The notes: generated from the sequence alone by a model not told the origin. A stretch of DNA of 64,000 bases from Rhodococcus wratislaviensis (GCF_900455735.1 NZ_UAUI01000001.1:1147001-1211000); one strand, 5' to 3'. Positions 26,564 to 35,671 are shown, counted from the stretch's first letter. Numbers and translations: made by a program.

Positions 26564-29500
26564 TCACACCGTAGGAATCCGGCGTTCGCGCACCGTTCGC
26601 GGCGACGTCCCGCCCGCGAACGGCCCGGCGCCCGCACGCAGGCGCAGCACCTGCGGCAACCACCAGCGGTCGTCGTACTGCTCGGCGGCGATCAGGGCGG
26701 CATCGAGCGTGGCGCGGGCCGCGCAGGTGTGACCGACGTCGATCTGGACCTCCGCCAGCAGCGAGAGCCAGTAGGCCATGCGCGCGAACGCCCGCTGCCG
26801 CCGCAACTCGGCGAGCCCCTGGCGGATCTTCGCGATACCGGGTTCGCCGCCGACGAGCCTGCCTTCGAGGATCTGCGACCACTGGCTGTAGTAGGCGAAG
26901 TGGTAGCGCTCGCACAGCTCCCGCAACTCGGTGAGTGAGGCGAGGAGCGCGGTGTCGTCGCCTCGCATCTGATTCAGCACCGACGCGTATCCCAACGCCA
27001 CCGCGAGACTGTAGGGGTGGCCGCAGGTCCTGCCCAATGCGAGGGCATCCGCGCACGACCGCGCCGCCTTCTGCTCGTCACCGATCATCCAGTACGCGTG
27101 CGACTCCCAGGCGTGGGCATGCACTTCGAGCCTGGTTCCGAGGATGAAGGAATAGTCGTCGGAGAACGATCTCAGCGCGACGTCGAAATGTTCGATCGCA
27201 TCCCTCGGCCGGCCGAGAGCCAGGGCAGCCCCCGCCACGGAGAACTGCGCCTGACCCTCGAATTCGGGATCGGCCGCGGACAGTTCGAGGGCACGCGCGC
27301 CGATGCCGTGGGCCTGCGCGGTGTGCCCCTGCACGAAATGTGCCGCGAACAATCCGATCAGGGCGCCGAGCACGATTTTCGGCCGCCGGAGACGCTGCCC
27401 CAGCTCCACGGTGCGGTCCAGCGTCTGCTCGAGCTCGGCGGAGGAGTACCCGTACAGGGTGGTCAGCGGCGCCGACATGCCCTGCCGCACGTCCACCTCG
27501 TGAGCGTCCCGGTTGCGGCCCACCGGCATCGCCTCGAGAAGGTCGAGGCAGTCCCGGAAGTGCCGCAGAGCCTCCGCGTTCGCGAACATGCTGGCTGCCA
27601 TCTCGGCGGCGCGCTGCAGGTAGTGGAGGGCGCGGTCGGGGCGGCCGCCGCGCCGGTACTGCTCGGCGAGCTGCGCTGCCACGTCGTCGGTGCTGCCCGC
27701 GTGGAGAAGTTCGAGTCCCTGCGCGAGGCGCCGATGCAGGAGCCAGCGGCGCGGCGGGCTGACCGAGCGGTACGCGGCCTCCCGGACCAGGTCGTGCACG
27801 AAGTCGTAGCCGGTGCCCGCCGGCCGGACGATCCTCCGCCGCCACAGTTCGTCCACCGCCTGGACGAGAGAATCCGTGTCCAGGTCGCTCGCCTCGCTGA
27901 GCAGGTCCAGATCGAAATCCGTGCCGAGCGCAGCGGCAAGGCCGGCGACGTCCCGCGCGGGTTCCGAGCACTGTTCGAGCCGCCGCTGCAGCACCTCCCC
28001 CAGGTCGTCGGCGCCCCCGGTAGCATCCGTGCCGGGCACCATCCTGGCGGCCTCGACGACGTACAGCGGGTAGCCGCCGGTCGCGGCGTACAGGACCGCC
28101 TCCTCCGCGGGGTCCAGCGCCCGGCCGCCGAGGGACCGCGCCAGTTCCGCGGTCCCCTCCGAGGTCAACGGGTCCACCTCGACGTCCGTGACCAGCCGTG
28201 CCGACCGGAGGGCTCGCAGCGCTTCCCGCACATCGTGGCGGGACCGCGCCTCGTCCGTGCGGGCGGTCGCCGCCACCAGGACGCACATGTGGGTGTCGAG
28301 TGAGAGCAGGAACGCCAGCCAGGCCGCCGTCTCCGCGTCGCACCACTGCAGATCGTCGAGGACGAGCAGGACCGGCCGGCCGGACGACAGCACCGCCCGC
28401 GTCGTGCCCTCGAAGAACCGGTGACGCTGCCATGCGTCCACCATCGCCCGGGACGTCGACGGTCGCGGCCCGGCCTCGGCGCTCGGGACCAGCCGTTCGA
28501 CCTCGGCCCGCCACATCGGGTTCAGAGACCCGATCGCGGACCGAAATCCCGGGCTGCGCAGCCACTCGGCGACGGGCGCCAGCGCGACGCGGCCCGGCAG
28601 TCCGAAACACCGCGTCGTCGCCACCACCGCCCCGTCGGCGCGGGCGATCTCCGCGAGTTCGGTGGTCAACCGGGTCTTGCCGACACCCGCGTCCCCCGAG
28701 ACGAGCAGCAGTCCCTGCCTGCCGTCGAGTGACTGCCGCCAGCGCCGTTGTAGCTCCCCGCGTTCACGCTCCCGTCCGATCAGAGCGGGCACCGCGGCCC
28801 GGACGCGTTCGGGCCTGCGAGATGCGGCGGCACCGGCCCTCGGGTGCTCCCCCAGCAGGTTGTCGAACAGTCTGCTGGTCGCCGCGCTCGGTGCGACCGC
28901 GAGTTCGGTTTCCAGAACGGCCGCGCACCGGTGGTAGGTGGTCATCGCCGCCGCCCGGTCGCCCGACGCGGCCTGCAGTTCCATGAGCGTCCGGTACCCG
29001 ACCTCCTCCAGTGGGTCGAGCTGGATACGCCGGCGTGCGCACGCCGTGGCCGTCTCCACGTCACCCGACTCCCGCAACACCCGCACCGTCGCCTCACAGA
29101 GTTCGACGCACTGCCTGCGCAGCACCTCGCGGTGCTCGAGGACCCAGTCTTCGTACGTGCCGGGCATGAGCTCGCCGCGATAGGTGTCGATCGCGCGGTC
29201 CGCGTGATCGAGAAATGCCCGCGCGTCGGAATCGGCGAGGGCGGCGACGGCGGACGACCGCTCGTTGCGGAAAGTGTCGACGTCCACCCGGCACGACGGC
29301 GAGTCCGTCCAGGTGAGCGTCGGCCCATCCGCCGCGAGCGCACCGTCCGATCCGAGGAGACCGCGAAGGTTGTGCAGTTCCCGCCGGAGGTTGGTGCGGG
29401 CCTGCTGCTCGCTCGACTCCGGCCAGAACAGCCCGGCGAGACGGTTCCTCGACTGGGCGAGACCGGCGTGCAGCACCAGATAGGCCAGCAGCGCGATCGC

Positions 29501-29578
29501 CCGTGACGAGATGGGGCCGACCCGGGCATCCTCCGGGTTCGATACACGCTGTTCGCCGAGCAGGTAGACCGTCAACAT
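26564..29578 (-). CDS. BTAD-domain/ATPase transcriptional activator (AfsR/SARP-LuxR-like large regulator)
   Basis: This 1004-residue regulator begins with an OmpR-like winged helix (RAIALLAYLVLHAGLAQSRNRLAGLFWPE... TNLRRELHNLRGLLG, residues 25-75). A BTAD domain follows at about 95-240 (RVDVDTFRNE; RRIQLDPLEEVGYRTLMELQAASGDRAAAMTTYHRC). The AAA/NB-ARC domain has Walker A GDAGVGKTRLTTEL near 293 and Walker B VLLVLDDLQWCD. The rest is TPR-like helices. No LuxR HTH is seen at the C-terminus, so DNA binding is N-terminal. It is transcribed ahead of the flavin oxidase gene (48 bp gap) and probably activates it in response to an unknown signal. Confidence 0.85.
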   Translation of the reverse strand: MLTVYLLGEQRVSNPEDARVGPISSRAIALLAYLVLHAGLAQSRNRLAGLFWPESSEQQARTNLRRELHNLRGLLGSDGALAADGPTLTWTDSPSCRVDVDTFRNERSSAVAALADSDARAFLDHADRAIDTYRGELMPGTYEDWVLEHREVLRRQCVELCEATVRVLRESGDVETATACARRRIQLDPLEEVGYRTLMELQAASGDRAAAMTTYHRCAAVLETELAVAPSAATSRLFDNLLGEHPRAGAAASRRPERVRAAVPALIGRERERGELQRRWRQSLDGRQGLLLVSGDAGVGKTRLTTELAEIARADGAVVATTRCFGLPGRVALAPVAEWLRSPGFRSAIGSLNPMWRAEVERLVPSAEAGPRPSTSRAMVDAWQRHRFFEGTTRAVLSSGRPVLLVLDDLQWCDAETAAWLAFLLSLDTHMCVLVAATARTDEARSRHDVREALRALRSARLVTDVEVDPLTSEGTAELARSLGGRALDPAEEAVLYAATGGYPLYVVEAARMVPGTDATGGADDLGEVLQRRLEQCSEPARDVAGLAAALGTDFDLDLLSEASDLDTDSLVQAVDELWRRRIVRPAGTGYDFVHDLVREAAYRSVSPPRRWLLHRRLAQGLELLHAGSTDDVAAQLAEQYRRGGRPDRALHYLQRAAEMAASMFANAEALRHFRDCLDLLEAMPVGRNRDAHEVDVRQGMSAPLTTLYGYSSAELEQTLDRTVELGQRLRRPKIVLGALIGLFAAHFVQGHTAQAHGIGARALELSAADPEFEGQAQFSVAGAALALGRPRDAIEHFDVALRSFSDDYSFILGTRLEVHAHAWESHAYWMIGDEQKAARSCADALALGRTCGHPYSLAVALGYASVLNQMRGDDTALLASLTELRELCERYHFAYYSQWSQILEGRLVGGEPGIAKIRQGLAELRRQRAFARMAYWLSLLAEVQIDVGHTCAARATLDAALIAAEQYDDRWWLPQVLRLRAGAGPFAGGTSPRTVRERRIPTV

Positions 29579-29637
29579 GACTGACCAGCTCCCGGTCGCG
29601 GAACGAGGCGAGCTTCCGCGTCCTCATCATCGCACGG

Positions 29638-30411
29638 TCAGCGGAAGTGCTGGTACAGCGCTTTCAGCTCCCGGATCGCGGCGTCCACCGCACGCTCGTC
29701 CTCACTGACCGATCGGACCGCTTTCCGCAGCAGCAGGGGGTCGAGATCGTCGATCGCCGCCCGGAAGTCGGCGTCGGGCAGGGCGGGCAGCGAGGAGTCG
29801 TCGCCGAACCAGTCGTCGACGTCCGCGTCGGAGGAGTCGCCGCCGACACCGTCGATCAGCATGTCCAGATCGACGCCGCGCAGCGTCAGGATCTCGAGCG
29901 GGTTCTCGTCGATGCGTTCGGTGGTGAGGTACGCGACCGCGGCCGCATGCTTGCACGGCCAGCCGTCGTCCGGGCAGGTGCAGTCGTAGTTCAGCGCCGA
30001 CGCCCCGGCGGGCAGCAGCAGGGGCCCCAGAACCTCCGGAACTCCGCCGCCCGCCAGCATCGCGAGACTGCCGGGTTGCCGACGCACCAGCGCGACGAGT
30101 TCCGCGACTTCCGCCTCGTCGAGGCGGTCGATCGAGACGGTCGCGACGAACGGCTGGAGCTGACTGCCCTGGACCTCCCCCGTGACCATCCCACCGGCGA
30201 TCTCGAGCGAGATCACCTGACCGCTGCGCGCGTAGTTCCGCCCGCGGCTCATCCGGCCCTTGTCGGCGACGAACTCGATGATGTCCACGAACTCGCGGCC
30301 CCACCACGTGCGCCCGAACGATCCCCGCCGGGACCGTGCCTCCAGCCCGCCCGTCACCGGTCGTCGCTTGCCGTACTGGCCGAAGTACGGCCCGGGTCGC
30401 CGGTTCGTCAT
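29638..30411 (-). CDS. SWIM zinc-finger protein, partner of the adjacent helicase
   Basis: The 257-residue protein begins RRPGPYFGQYGKRRPVTGGLEARSRRG, then TWWGREFVDIIEFVADKGRMSRGRNYARSGQV. A SWIM motif CxC-x(n)-CxH follows in NYDCTCPDDGWPCKHAAAVAYL, about residues 142-157. An acidic tail with DDW FGDDSS follows. SWIM fingers bind DNA or protein. Its ATG at 30411 overlaps the end of the SNF2 helicase gene (ATGA), and this two-gene pairing is widespread in actinobacteria, suggesting one complex. The cellular role is unknown; repair or transcription recovery are candidates. Confidence 0.85.
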   Translation of the reverse strand: MTNRRPGPYFGQYGKRRPVTGGLEARSRRGSFGRTWWGREFVDIIEFVADKGRMSRGRNYARSGQVISLEIAGGMVTGEVQGSQLQPFVATVSIDRLDEAEVAELVALVRRQPGSLAMLAGGGVPEVLGPLLLPAGASALNYDCTCPDDGWPCKHAAAVAYLTTERIDENPLEILTLRGVDLDMLIDGVGGDSSDADVDDWFGDDSSLPALPDADFRAAIDDLDPLLLRKAVRSVSEDERAVDAAIRELKALYQHFR

Positions 30412-33251
30412 TCGCCCACCGCCTCGTCACCGAGTCGCAGCAGTTCACCCAGTTGCTCGGTGCTCATCTCCGTCACCCAGTTCTCACCCGTCCCGACGGC
30501 GAGATCGGCCAGCTCCTGCTTGGTGGCGATCATCGCATCGATCCGTTCCTCCAGGGTTCCGACGCACACGAGCTTGCGCACCTGCACGTCCCGCCGCTGG
30601 CCGATCCGGAACGCCCGGTCCGTGGCCTGGTTCTCGACCGCCGGGTTCCACCACCGGTCGAGGTGGACGACGTGATTGGCCGCGGTGAGGTTCAGGCCCG
30701 TCCCGCCCGCCTTCAGCGAGAGCATCATGATCGGCGGCCCGTCGTCGCCCTGGAACGAGGCCACCATGTCGTCGCGCTTCTGCTTGGAGACACCCCCGTG
30801 CAAAAACGGTACGGTGGTACCGAAACGCTCCGCGAGGTACGGGGTGACGAGGTCACCGAATTCCCGGAACTGGGTGAACAGCAACGCCTTCTCGCCGTCC
30901 GCGACCACGGAGTCCAGAATGTCCTCGACGAGCCCCAGCTTGCCGGAGCGGTGCTGTCCGCGCCGCATCACCGCCGACCCGTCGCGCAGGAAATGCGCCG
31001 GGTGGTTGCACACCTGCTTGAGTTTCGTCAGGGCAGCGAGGACGGCGCCCTTGCGCTTCATCCCCTTCTTGTCCTTGATCTGCGCCATCATGTCGTCGAC
31101 CACCGCCCGGTACAGCGCGGCCTGCTCCGCGGTGAGGTTGGCGCGGACCGTCATCTCGAACTTGTCGGGGAGGTCGGCGATGACCGCGGGATCGGTCTTG
31201 ACGCGGCGCAGCACGAACGGGGACGTGACCGCGCGGAGCCGGGCGACGGCCGTCTCGTCCTGCTCCCGCTCGATCGGCACCACGAACCGCTTGCGGAACA
31301 TCGCCTCCGAACCCAGAATGCCCGAATTCGCGAAGTCCAGGATCGAGCGCAATTCGTCCAGTCGGTTCTCGACCGGAGTGCCCGTCAGCGCGACGCGGTG
31401 TGCCGCCGGAATGCTCCGCGCCGCCCGCGCCTGCGACGTCTTCGCATTCTTGATGTGCTGCGCCTCGTCCAGCACGACGCGCCGCCAGTCCTGCTCCTTC
31501 AGCTCTGCGACGTCGCGGGCCAGCAGCGCATACGTGGTGATCACCAGATCGCTCTGCGTCACGGCGGCCGTGAAGTCGTCACCGCTCAGCCGCTGCGGAC
31601 CGTGGTGGACGAGCACCCGCAGCGAGGGAACGAAGCGTGCCGCCTCGCGCTGCCAGTTGCCGACCACCGACATCGGGCACACCAGCAGGGTGGGGGTGGG
31701 CGCGTTTTCATGGGCCAGCAGCGCGAGCAACTGCAGCGTCTTGCCGAGACCCATGTCGTCGGCGAGGACGGCGCCGAGACCGAGGCGGCTCATGAACACC
31801 AGCCAGTCGAGCCCCCGCTTCTGGTACGGGCGCAGCGTGGCGTCCAACCCGTCCGGCGTCGGCACGTCCTGAGGCTTCGTGTCGCCGTCCAGCAACGCGG
31901 CCGCCCAGCCGGTGGCCGTGACCTCCTCGACGGGAAGGTCGGAGAGATCGTCCGCGATCAGGTCTTTCAGCAGGTCCACGATGGCCCGGTCGCCGCTGGC
32001 GTGCCGCTCCGCCACGTAGCGCGCCGCGCGGGACAGCACCTCCTGGTCCGCCCGGACCCACTCGCCGCGCAGCCGCACGAGATCACTCTTCGAGTTGACC
32101 AGTCGATTCATTTCCGCGGCGGTGAGAACCGTGTCGCCGAGTGCCAGCTCCCAGTTGTACTGCACCAGCTGGTCTTTGCCGACCGCCCGGTTCTCCGCGC
32201 TCGCCGGGGTGCTCGGCGAGCTCACCCTCAGCCGCATCGACGGCGACGCCACACTCCACGCCCGCGGCAGCAGCAGGCTGATGCCCTTCTCCTTCAACGC
32301 CACCGCCCCGTGCCCGACGAGGTCGATGACCACGGCGGTGGGCAACATCAGGTCCAGGCTGTCGGGGTCACTGGGGACGTCCTGCAGTCGCGGGTAGGCG
32401 GAGACGGCCTCCGTCAGTTTGCGCACCCCGATCTGCAGGCGGCTCGCCTCCGTGCGGTGCAGCGGAATCGGCACCGGCGCTTCGCCTTCCGGACGAAGAC
32501 AGACCTCCAGTCGCCACAACACCGTGTCCGGATCCCAGTCCCCCTCCACGTCCACGTCTTCCGGCTCGAGGAGCCGCAGCACCAGTTCGGGCTCGTCCAC
32601 CTTGAGGCTGTCGCGCCACCCGTCCAGCGAACCCGACAGCTGGGCGGTGCCCTCGGCGAACTGGTCGCCGCGCACGAGCGCCGCGATCAGCGGGTGATCC
32701 GCATCGATGCCGGAATCGTCCGGGTGCCGTCGTTCGAGGACCCGGCGGGCGACGGGATCGGTCAGCTCGGTGACCATGTCGTCGAGCACGGCCCGGGGGG
32801 TCGTGCCGTGACGCTGGACCGGCGGCATCGCGACGGCCAGCTCCGTGAGCCACGCACGCTGGCGCTCACCGCCGAGCAGCCGCCAGCGCGGCCACCAGCC
32901 GCCCTCCGCCCGGTGTGCCTCGGGCACCACCCGGCCGGCCCGTGCCCACCGCTCGACACCGCGGGCGACGTGGGCGAGGTAGCGCAGATCCCCGGCGATC
33001 CGGGGGTCGCGGGCAGACACCGACAGCAGGAACTCCGTCGCATCCGGCGGTGCCAGCGCGACCGCGGCCCACTCGAGCATCTCCGGCCCCGACGGCGTCG
33101 GCATCGGCACCTTCACGTGGTGCCGGAACTTCCGTGCCAGCACCCGTCCGACCGCATCCGTCGGCTCCTCGGCGGCCGGATTCCGGTCCTCGACCCACAG
33201 CATGAGGCCCGAACCGGGTGTCCAGAGGCCGTGCAGCATGCACCCATCCAA
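30408..33251 (-). CDS. SNF2/SWI2-family helicase-like ATPase (HelZ type)
   Basis: The 947-residue protein has a long N-terminal region (1-480) of the bacterial SNF2_assoc type. The ATPase core follows: DATLRPYQKRGLDWL, Walker A LADDMGLGKTLQLLALL near 498, VVLDEAQHIKNAKT near 594, ALTGTPVENRLDELRSI. The helicase C domain has LLFTQFREFGDLVTPYL, FLHGGVSKQKRDDMV, MLSLKAGGTGLNLTAANHVVHLDRWWNPAVENQATDRAFRIGQ. It should translocate on DNA using ATP. The start may be ATG 33251 or 33239. It is coupled by ATGA to the SWIM-protein gene. Confidence 0.92.
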   Translation of the reverse strand: MDGCMLHGLWTPGSGLMLWVEDRNPAAEEPTDAVGRVLARKFRHHVKVPMPTPSGPEMLEWAAVALAPPDATEFLLSVSARDPRIAGDLRYLAHVARGVERWARAGRVVPEAHRAEGGWWPRWRLLGGERQRAWLTELAVAMPPVQRHGTTPRAVLDDMVTELTDPVARRVLERRHPDDSGIDADHPLIAALVRGDQFAEGTAQLSGSLDGWRDSLKVDEPELVLRLLEPEDVDVEGDWDPDTVLWRLEVCLRPEGEAPVPIPLHRTEASRLQIGVRKLTEAVSAYPRLQDVPSDPDSLDLMLPTAVVIDLVGHGAVALKEKGISLLLPRAWSVASPSMRLRVSSPSTPASAENRAVGKDQLVQYNWELALGDTVLTAAEMNRLVNSKSDLVRLRGEWVRADQEVLSRAARYVAERHASGDRAIVDLLKDLIADDLSDLPVEEVTATGWAAALLDGDTKPQDVPTPDGLDATLRPYQKRGLDWLVFMSRLGLGAVLADDMGLGKTLQLLALLAHENAPTPTLLVCPMSVVGNWQREAARFVPSLRVLVHHGPQRLSGDDFTAAVTQSDLVITTYALLARDVAELKEQDWRRVVLDEAQHIKNAKTSQARAARSIPAAHRVALTGTPVENRLDELRSILDFANSGILGSEAMFRKRFVVPIEREQDETAVARLRAVTSPFVLRRVKTDPAVIADLPDKFEMTVRANLTAEQAALYRAVVDDMMAQIKDKKGMKRKGAVLAALTKLKQVCNHPAHFLRDGSAVMRRGQHRSGKLGLVEDILDSVVADGEKALLFTQFREFGDLVTPYLAERFGTTVPFLHGGVSKQKRDDMVASFQGDDGPPIMMLSLKAGGTGLNLTAANHVVHLDRWWNPAVENQATDRAFRIGQRRDVQVRKLVCVGTLEERIDAMIATKQELADLAVGTGENWVTEMSTEQLGELLRLGDEAVGE

Positions 33252-33399
33252 TCAGGCGCGACCGACAGCGGGAGAAGTCCCTGCTCGAGACATGTAACCC
33301 TCGACGATATTCCACCGATGAACGAGTTGGCGGCTGTCCACGCCGGTAACTCACCGGGATCGCTGCCGAACGTGATCGCAGTGATCGGAGGAAGACAAA

Positions 33400-33519
33400 A
33401 TGGACATGGAACAGATCTTGGAAGTTCTCGTTCAACTCATCCAGGTCCTCGGACCCTTGATGGGTGGCGGTGGCGGAGGCGGAGGCACAGGCTCCCTAGG
33501 CAGCCTGTTCGGCTCCTGA
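33400..33519 (+). CDS. Small 39-residue protein, amphipathic/hydrophobic helix plus glycine-rich tail
   Basis: I do not recognise this gene. ATG 33400 follows a strong ribosome site (GGAGGAAG, 33387-33394) and the stop at 33519 is 9 bp before a good hairpin terminator, so it looks like a real monocistronic gene. The protein is MDMEQILEVLVQLIQVLGPL, then M, eight glycines, T and GSLGSLFGS. Residues 2-20 can form an acidic-capped hydrophobic helix. There is no cleavable signal. Small alpha-helical porins of Corynebacteriales (PorA/PorH type) are similarly short and signal-less, but I see no homology I can defend. Other options are a membrane-active peptide or regulatory microprotein. Confidence 0.72.
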   Translation: MDMEQILEVLVQLIQVLGPLMGGGGGGGGTGSLGSLFGS

Positions 33520-33528
33520 GTTCTCATG

Positions 33529-33563
33529 AGAAGGCTCGCCGACTCCAATTCGGCGGGCCTTCT
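33529..33563 (+). terminator. Intrinsic terminator after the 39-residue gene
   Basis: AGAAGGCTCGCCGA (33529-33542) pairs with TCGGCGGGCCTTCT (33550-33563), 14 bp with one G-U, over loop CTCCAAT, then TCG. It lies just beyond the stop at 33519 and before the next gene at 33607. Confidence 0.82.
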
Positions 33564-33606
33564 TCGTGCCCGAATTCTGGCCCCGGTTCGTGATAGGACT
33601 GTGGGC

Positions 33607-34515
33607 GTGAGCATGGCATACGGCTTCAGCGAGTACGGCGGCCCCGAGACACAGCAGTTCTTCGACGTCCCCGTTCCCTCCCCCGGTCCCGGACAGCTGC
33701 TGGTCGCCGTCCATGCGGCCGGCGTGAATCCCGCCGATTGGAAGGTGCGGGCGGGAACGCGCAAGGACACCGTCCCCGTCACTCTTCCCGCCGTTCTCGG
33801 CCGGGAGGTCGCCGGTGTGGTCGCCGAGACCGGTCCCCGGGTGACCGGCTTCGCGGTCGGCGATCCCGTGTTCGGCGCGACCGCCACCGGGTTCGGCGGA
33901 TACACCGAGTACACGCTGGTCAACACGGCCTCGGCAGCACACAAGCCCGACTCGGTCTCGTTCACCGACGCGGCCACGCTTCCCGTCGCAGCGGGAACCG
34001 CGTACGACGCGCTGGCCACCCTGGACCTGGCGCCCGGCAGTCGGTTGCTCGTCGTCGGCGCGGGCGGTGGCGTGGGGGTGGCGGCGCTGCAGTTGGCCGC
34101 GGCGCGGGACGTCAGCGTGATCGGAGTCGCGAGCGAGAGCAAGCGGGAGGTCGTCGAATCGCTCGGCGCCAGCTGGGTGGCGTCCGGAGAGAGACTGGCC
34201 GCACGCGTGCCCGGCCCGGTGGACGCCATCTTCGACCTCGTCGGCGGTGACGCGCTCGCCGAGGCGGCGCGGGTGGTCGCGGATCCGGCGGCGATCATCA
34301 GCACCGGCGACCCGCTCGCCGCGCGGGACCTCGGCGGCTCGGGAGTGGAACGGCGCCGAACGTCCGCGGTGTTCGCGGAGCTGGCCGCGCTGGTGGCCGA
34401 CGGAACCCTCGACCCGCGGGTCGCGCACCGATTCCCGTTCGCACACGCCGGTGACGCTCTCGCGATGGTGGAGTCCGGTCACACGAGCGGCAAGGTCGTG
34501 ATCGAGTTCGGTTAG
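33607..34515 (+). CDS. NADP-dependent quinone oxidoreductase (zinc-less MDR family)
   Basis: The 302-residue medium-chain reductase has an N-terminal GroES-like domain (VHAAGVNPADWKVRAG; PAVLGREVAGVV) and a Rossmann domain (GSRLLVVGAGGGVGVAALQLAAARDVSVIGVASESKREVVESLGA). The zinc-binding Cys/His residues of alcohol dehydrogenases are absent, and AVHAAGVNPAD is typical of quinone/enone reductases. It should reduce quinones or alpha,beta-unsaturated ketones with NADPH. The start is uncertain: GTG 33601, GTG 33607 or ATG 33613 all precede AYGFSEYGGPE. No partner gene is evident. Confidence 0.86.
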   Translation: MSMAYGFSEYGGPETQQFFDVPVPSPGPGQLLVAVHAAGVNPADWKVRAGTRKDTVPVTLPAVLGREVAGVVAETGPRVTGFAVGDPVFGATATGFGGYTEYTLVNTASAAHKPDSVSFTDAATLPVAAGTAYDALATLDLAPGSRLLVVGAGGGVGVAALQLAAARDVSVIGVASESKREVVESLGASWVASGERLAARVPGPVDAIFDLVGGDALAEAARVVADPAAIISTGDPLAARDLGGSGVERRRTSAVFAELAALVADGTLDPRVAHRFPFAHAGDALAMVESGHTSGKVVIEFG

Positions 34516-34586
34516 CAGGTCTGGATTTCACCCGTTCCGAGGTAGATGCTGGAGAGACGTAACTGCCGGACACTCGGGAGTCGGTC

Positions 34587-34904
34587 ATGAGCATCCTGAT
34601 CCAGGTTCTCGAACAGGGGTACGCGCTCACCACTCCGTGGGAGCAACGGAAGTACGCCTTCGTCGATGCCACGCACATCGTCACGATTCGACTGGACGGG
34701 CAGTCGGGCGTGTGGCTCGACGGGATGAAACACGGTGAAGCACACAGGCTTGCGGTCACCCCCACCCCCAGCGAAGCGATCTTCTTCCTCCTCCGCACCC
34801 TCGATCTGCTCGCGGAATGCCGGCAGAGCGGCGGTTCCTGGGTGATCGGCCACGACGGCATGCACCTGTCGTCGATCGCCGCGGTACGCCTCCCCTTCAC
34901 TTGA
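34587..34904 (+). CDS. Hypothetical protein, 105 residues
   Basis: I do not recognise this protein. It begins MSILIQVLEQGYALTTPWEQ and reads as a soluble alpha/beta domain: YAFVDATHIVTIRLDG, then a helix PSEAIFFLLRTLDLLAECRQS and a closing strand SSIAAVRLPFT. There are no Cys motifs, signal peptide or membrane helix. Its codon use is like that of its neighbours. It lies 65 bp upstream of a secreted nuclease gene on the same strand, so the two may be co-transcribed; whether they work together is unknown. Confidence 0.6.
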   Translation: MSILIQVLEQGYALTTPWEQRKYAFVDATHIVTIRLDGQSGVWLDGMKHGEAHRLAVTPTPSEAIFFLLRTLDLLAECRQSGGSWVIGHDGMHLSSIAAVRLPFT

Positions 34905-34969
34905 CCTGTCGGGGGCCCGGTGCATACTCCGGGCGGTAGGGGGAAAGTCGTCGAGCGCCGGGGGGACGC

Positions 34970-35671
34970 ATGAGACTTCTGTGGGCGGCCGCGTGGATGG
35001 CCACGATCCTGTCGGTCTCCGGTTGCGGGGTGTCGCTTCTCGACCTGGGCGACGAGCCCGCGCCGGGCAGTCCGCCCCGCGCGCACATCGAGGAGTTGCT
35101 CGGCCGGGTCGCGACGGTCGTATCCCGTCCGCACCCCGGCGGATACCAGCGCGGGTGTTCGGGCAAGGAGTTGTGCGTCTTCGGCCCGGCCTGGACCGAC
35201 GACCAGGACGCCGCCGGCGGCCACGACGGGTGCGACACCCGCAACAACGTTCTCGCGATCGACCTCCGCTCGGTGGCGTTCCGCGACGGCACCCGCGACT
35301 GTGTGGTGCTGAGCGGGGTCCTGGCCGATCCGTACTCCGGCGACGTGCTTCCGTTCGACCGAGCCGACGCGAAAGCCGTTCAGATCGACCACGTCTACCC
35401 GCTGGCGGCGGCGTGGGACATGGGCGCGTCGACGTGGTCGCCCGAGCGTCGGCTCCGGTTCGCCAACGACGTCATGTTCAATCTGCTGGCCGTCAATGGA
35501 GCGGACAATCAGGACAAGGGCGACCAGACCCCGCAGGATTGGCTACCGCCGAACCCGGCGTACCACTGCTTCTACGCGGGCAAGTACCTCTCCGTGGCGG
35601 TGGAGTACGGGCTTCCCGTGACGCTGGCGGACCGCGACGCGCTCGCCGAGGTGGCGCAGCGGTGCCCGTGA
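34970..35671 (+). CDS. Lipoprotein HNH nuclease (DUF1524/GmrSD C-terminal type)
   Basis: The 233-residue protein has a lipoprotein signal (WAAAWMATILSVSGC, lipobox Cys at about residue 19). The DUF1524-type nuclease core includes QIDHVYPLAAAWDMGASTW, RLRFANDVMFNLLAVNGADNQDKGDQTPQDWLPPN and YHCFYAGKYLSVAVEYG. The DH of QIDHVYPL and the N/K-rich stretch fit the HNH metal finger. Free-standing secreted members are common in actinobacteria and probably degrade external DNA. It is convergent with the molybdo-oxidase gene (5-bp gap). Activity has not been shown for this protein. Confidence 0.84.
   Translation: MRLLWAAAWMATILSVSGCGVSLLDLGDEPAPGSPPRAHIEELLGRVATVVSRPHPGGYQRGCSGKELCVFGPAWTDDQDAAGGHDGCDTRNNVLAIDLRSVAFRDGTRDCVVLSGVLADPYSGDVLPFDRADAKAVQIDHVYPLAAAWDMGASTWSPERRLRFANDVMFNLLAVNGADNQDKGDQTPQDWLPPNPAYHCFYAGKYLSVAVEYGLPVTLADRDALAEVAQRCP

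Noticed and set aside
30336..33593. A 1085-codon open frame on the plus strand over the SNF2 helicase gene
   Set aside because: It is exactly antisense to a conserved helicase and its composition is Arg/His-rich with no domain; long antisense frames are expected in high-G+C DNA.
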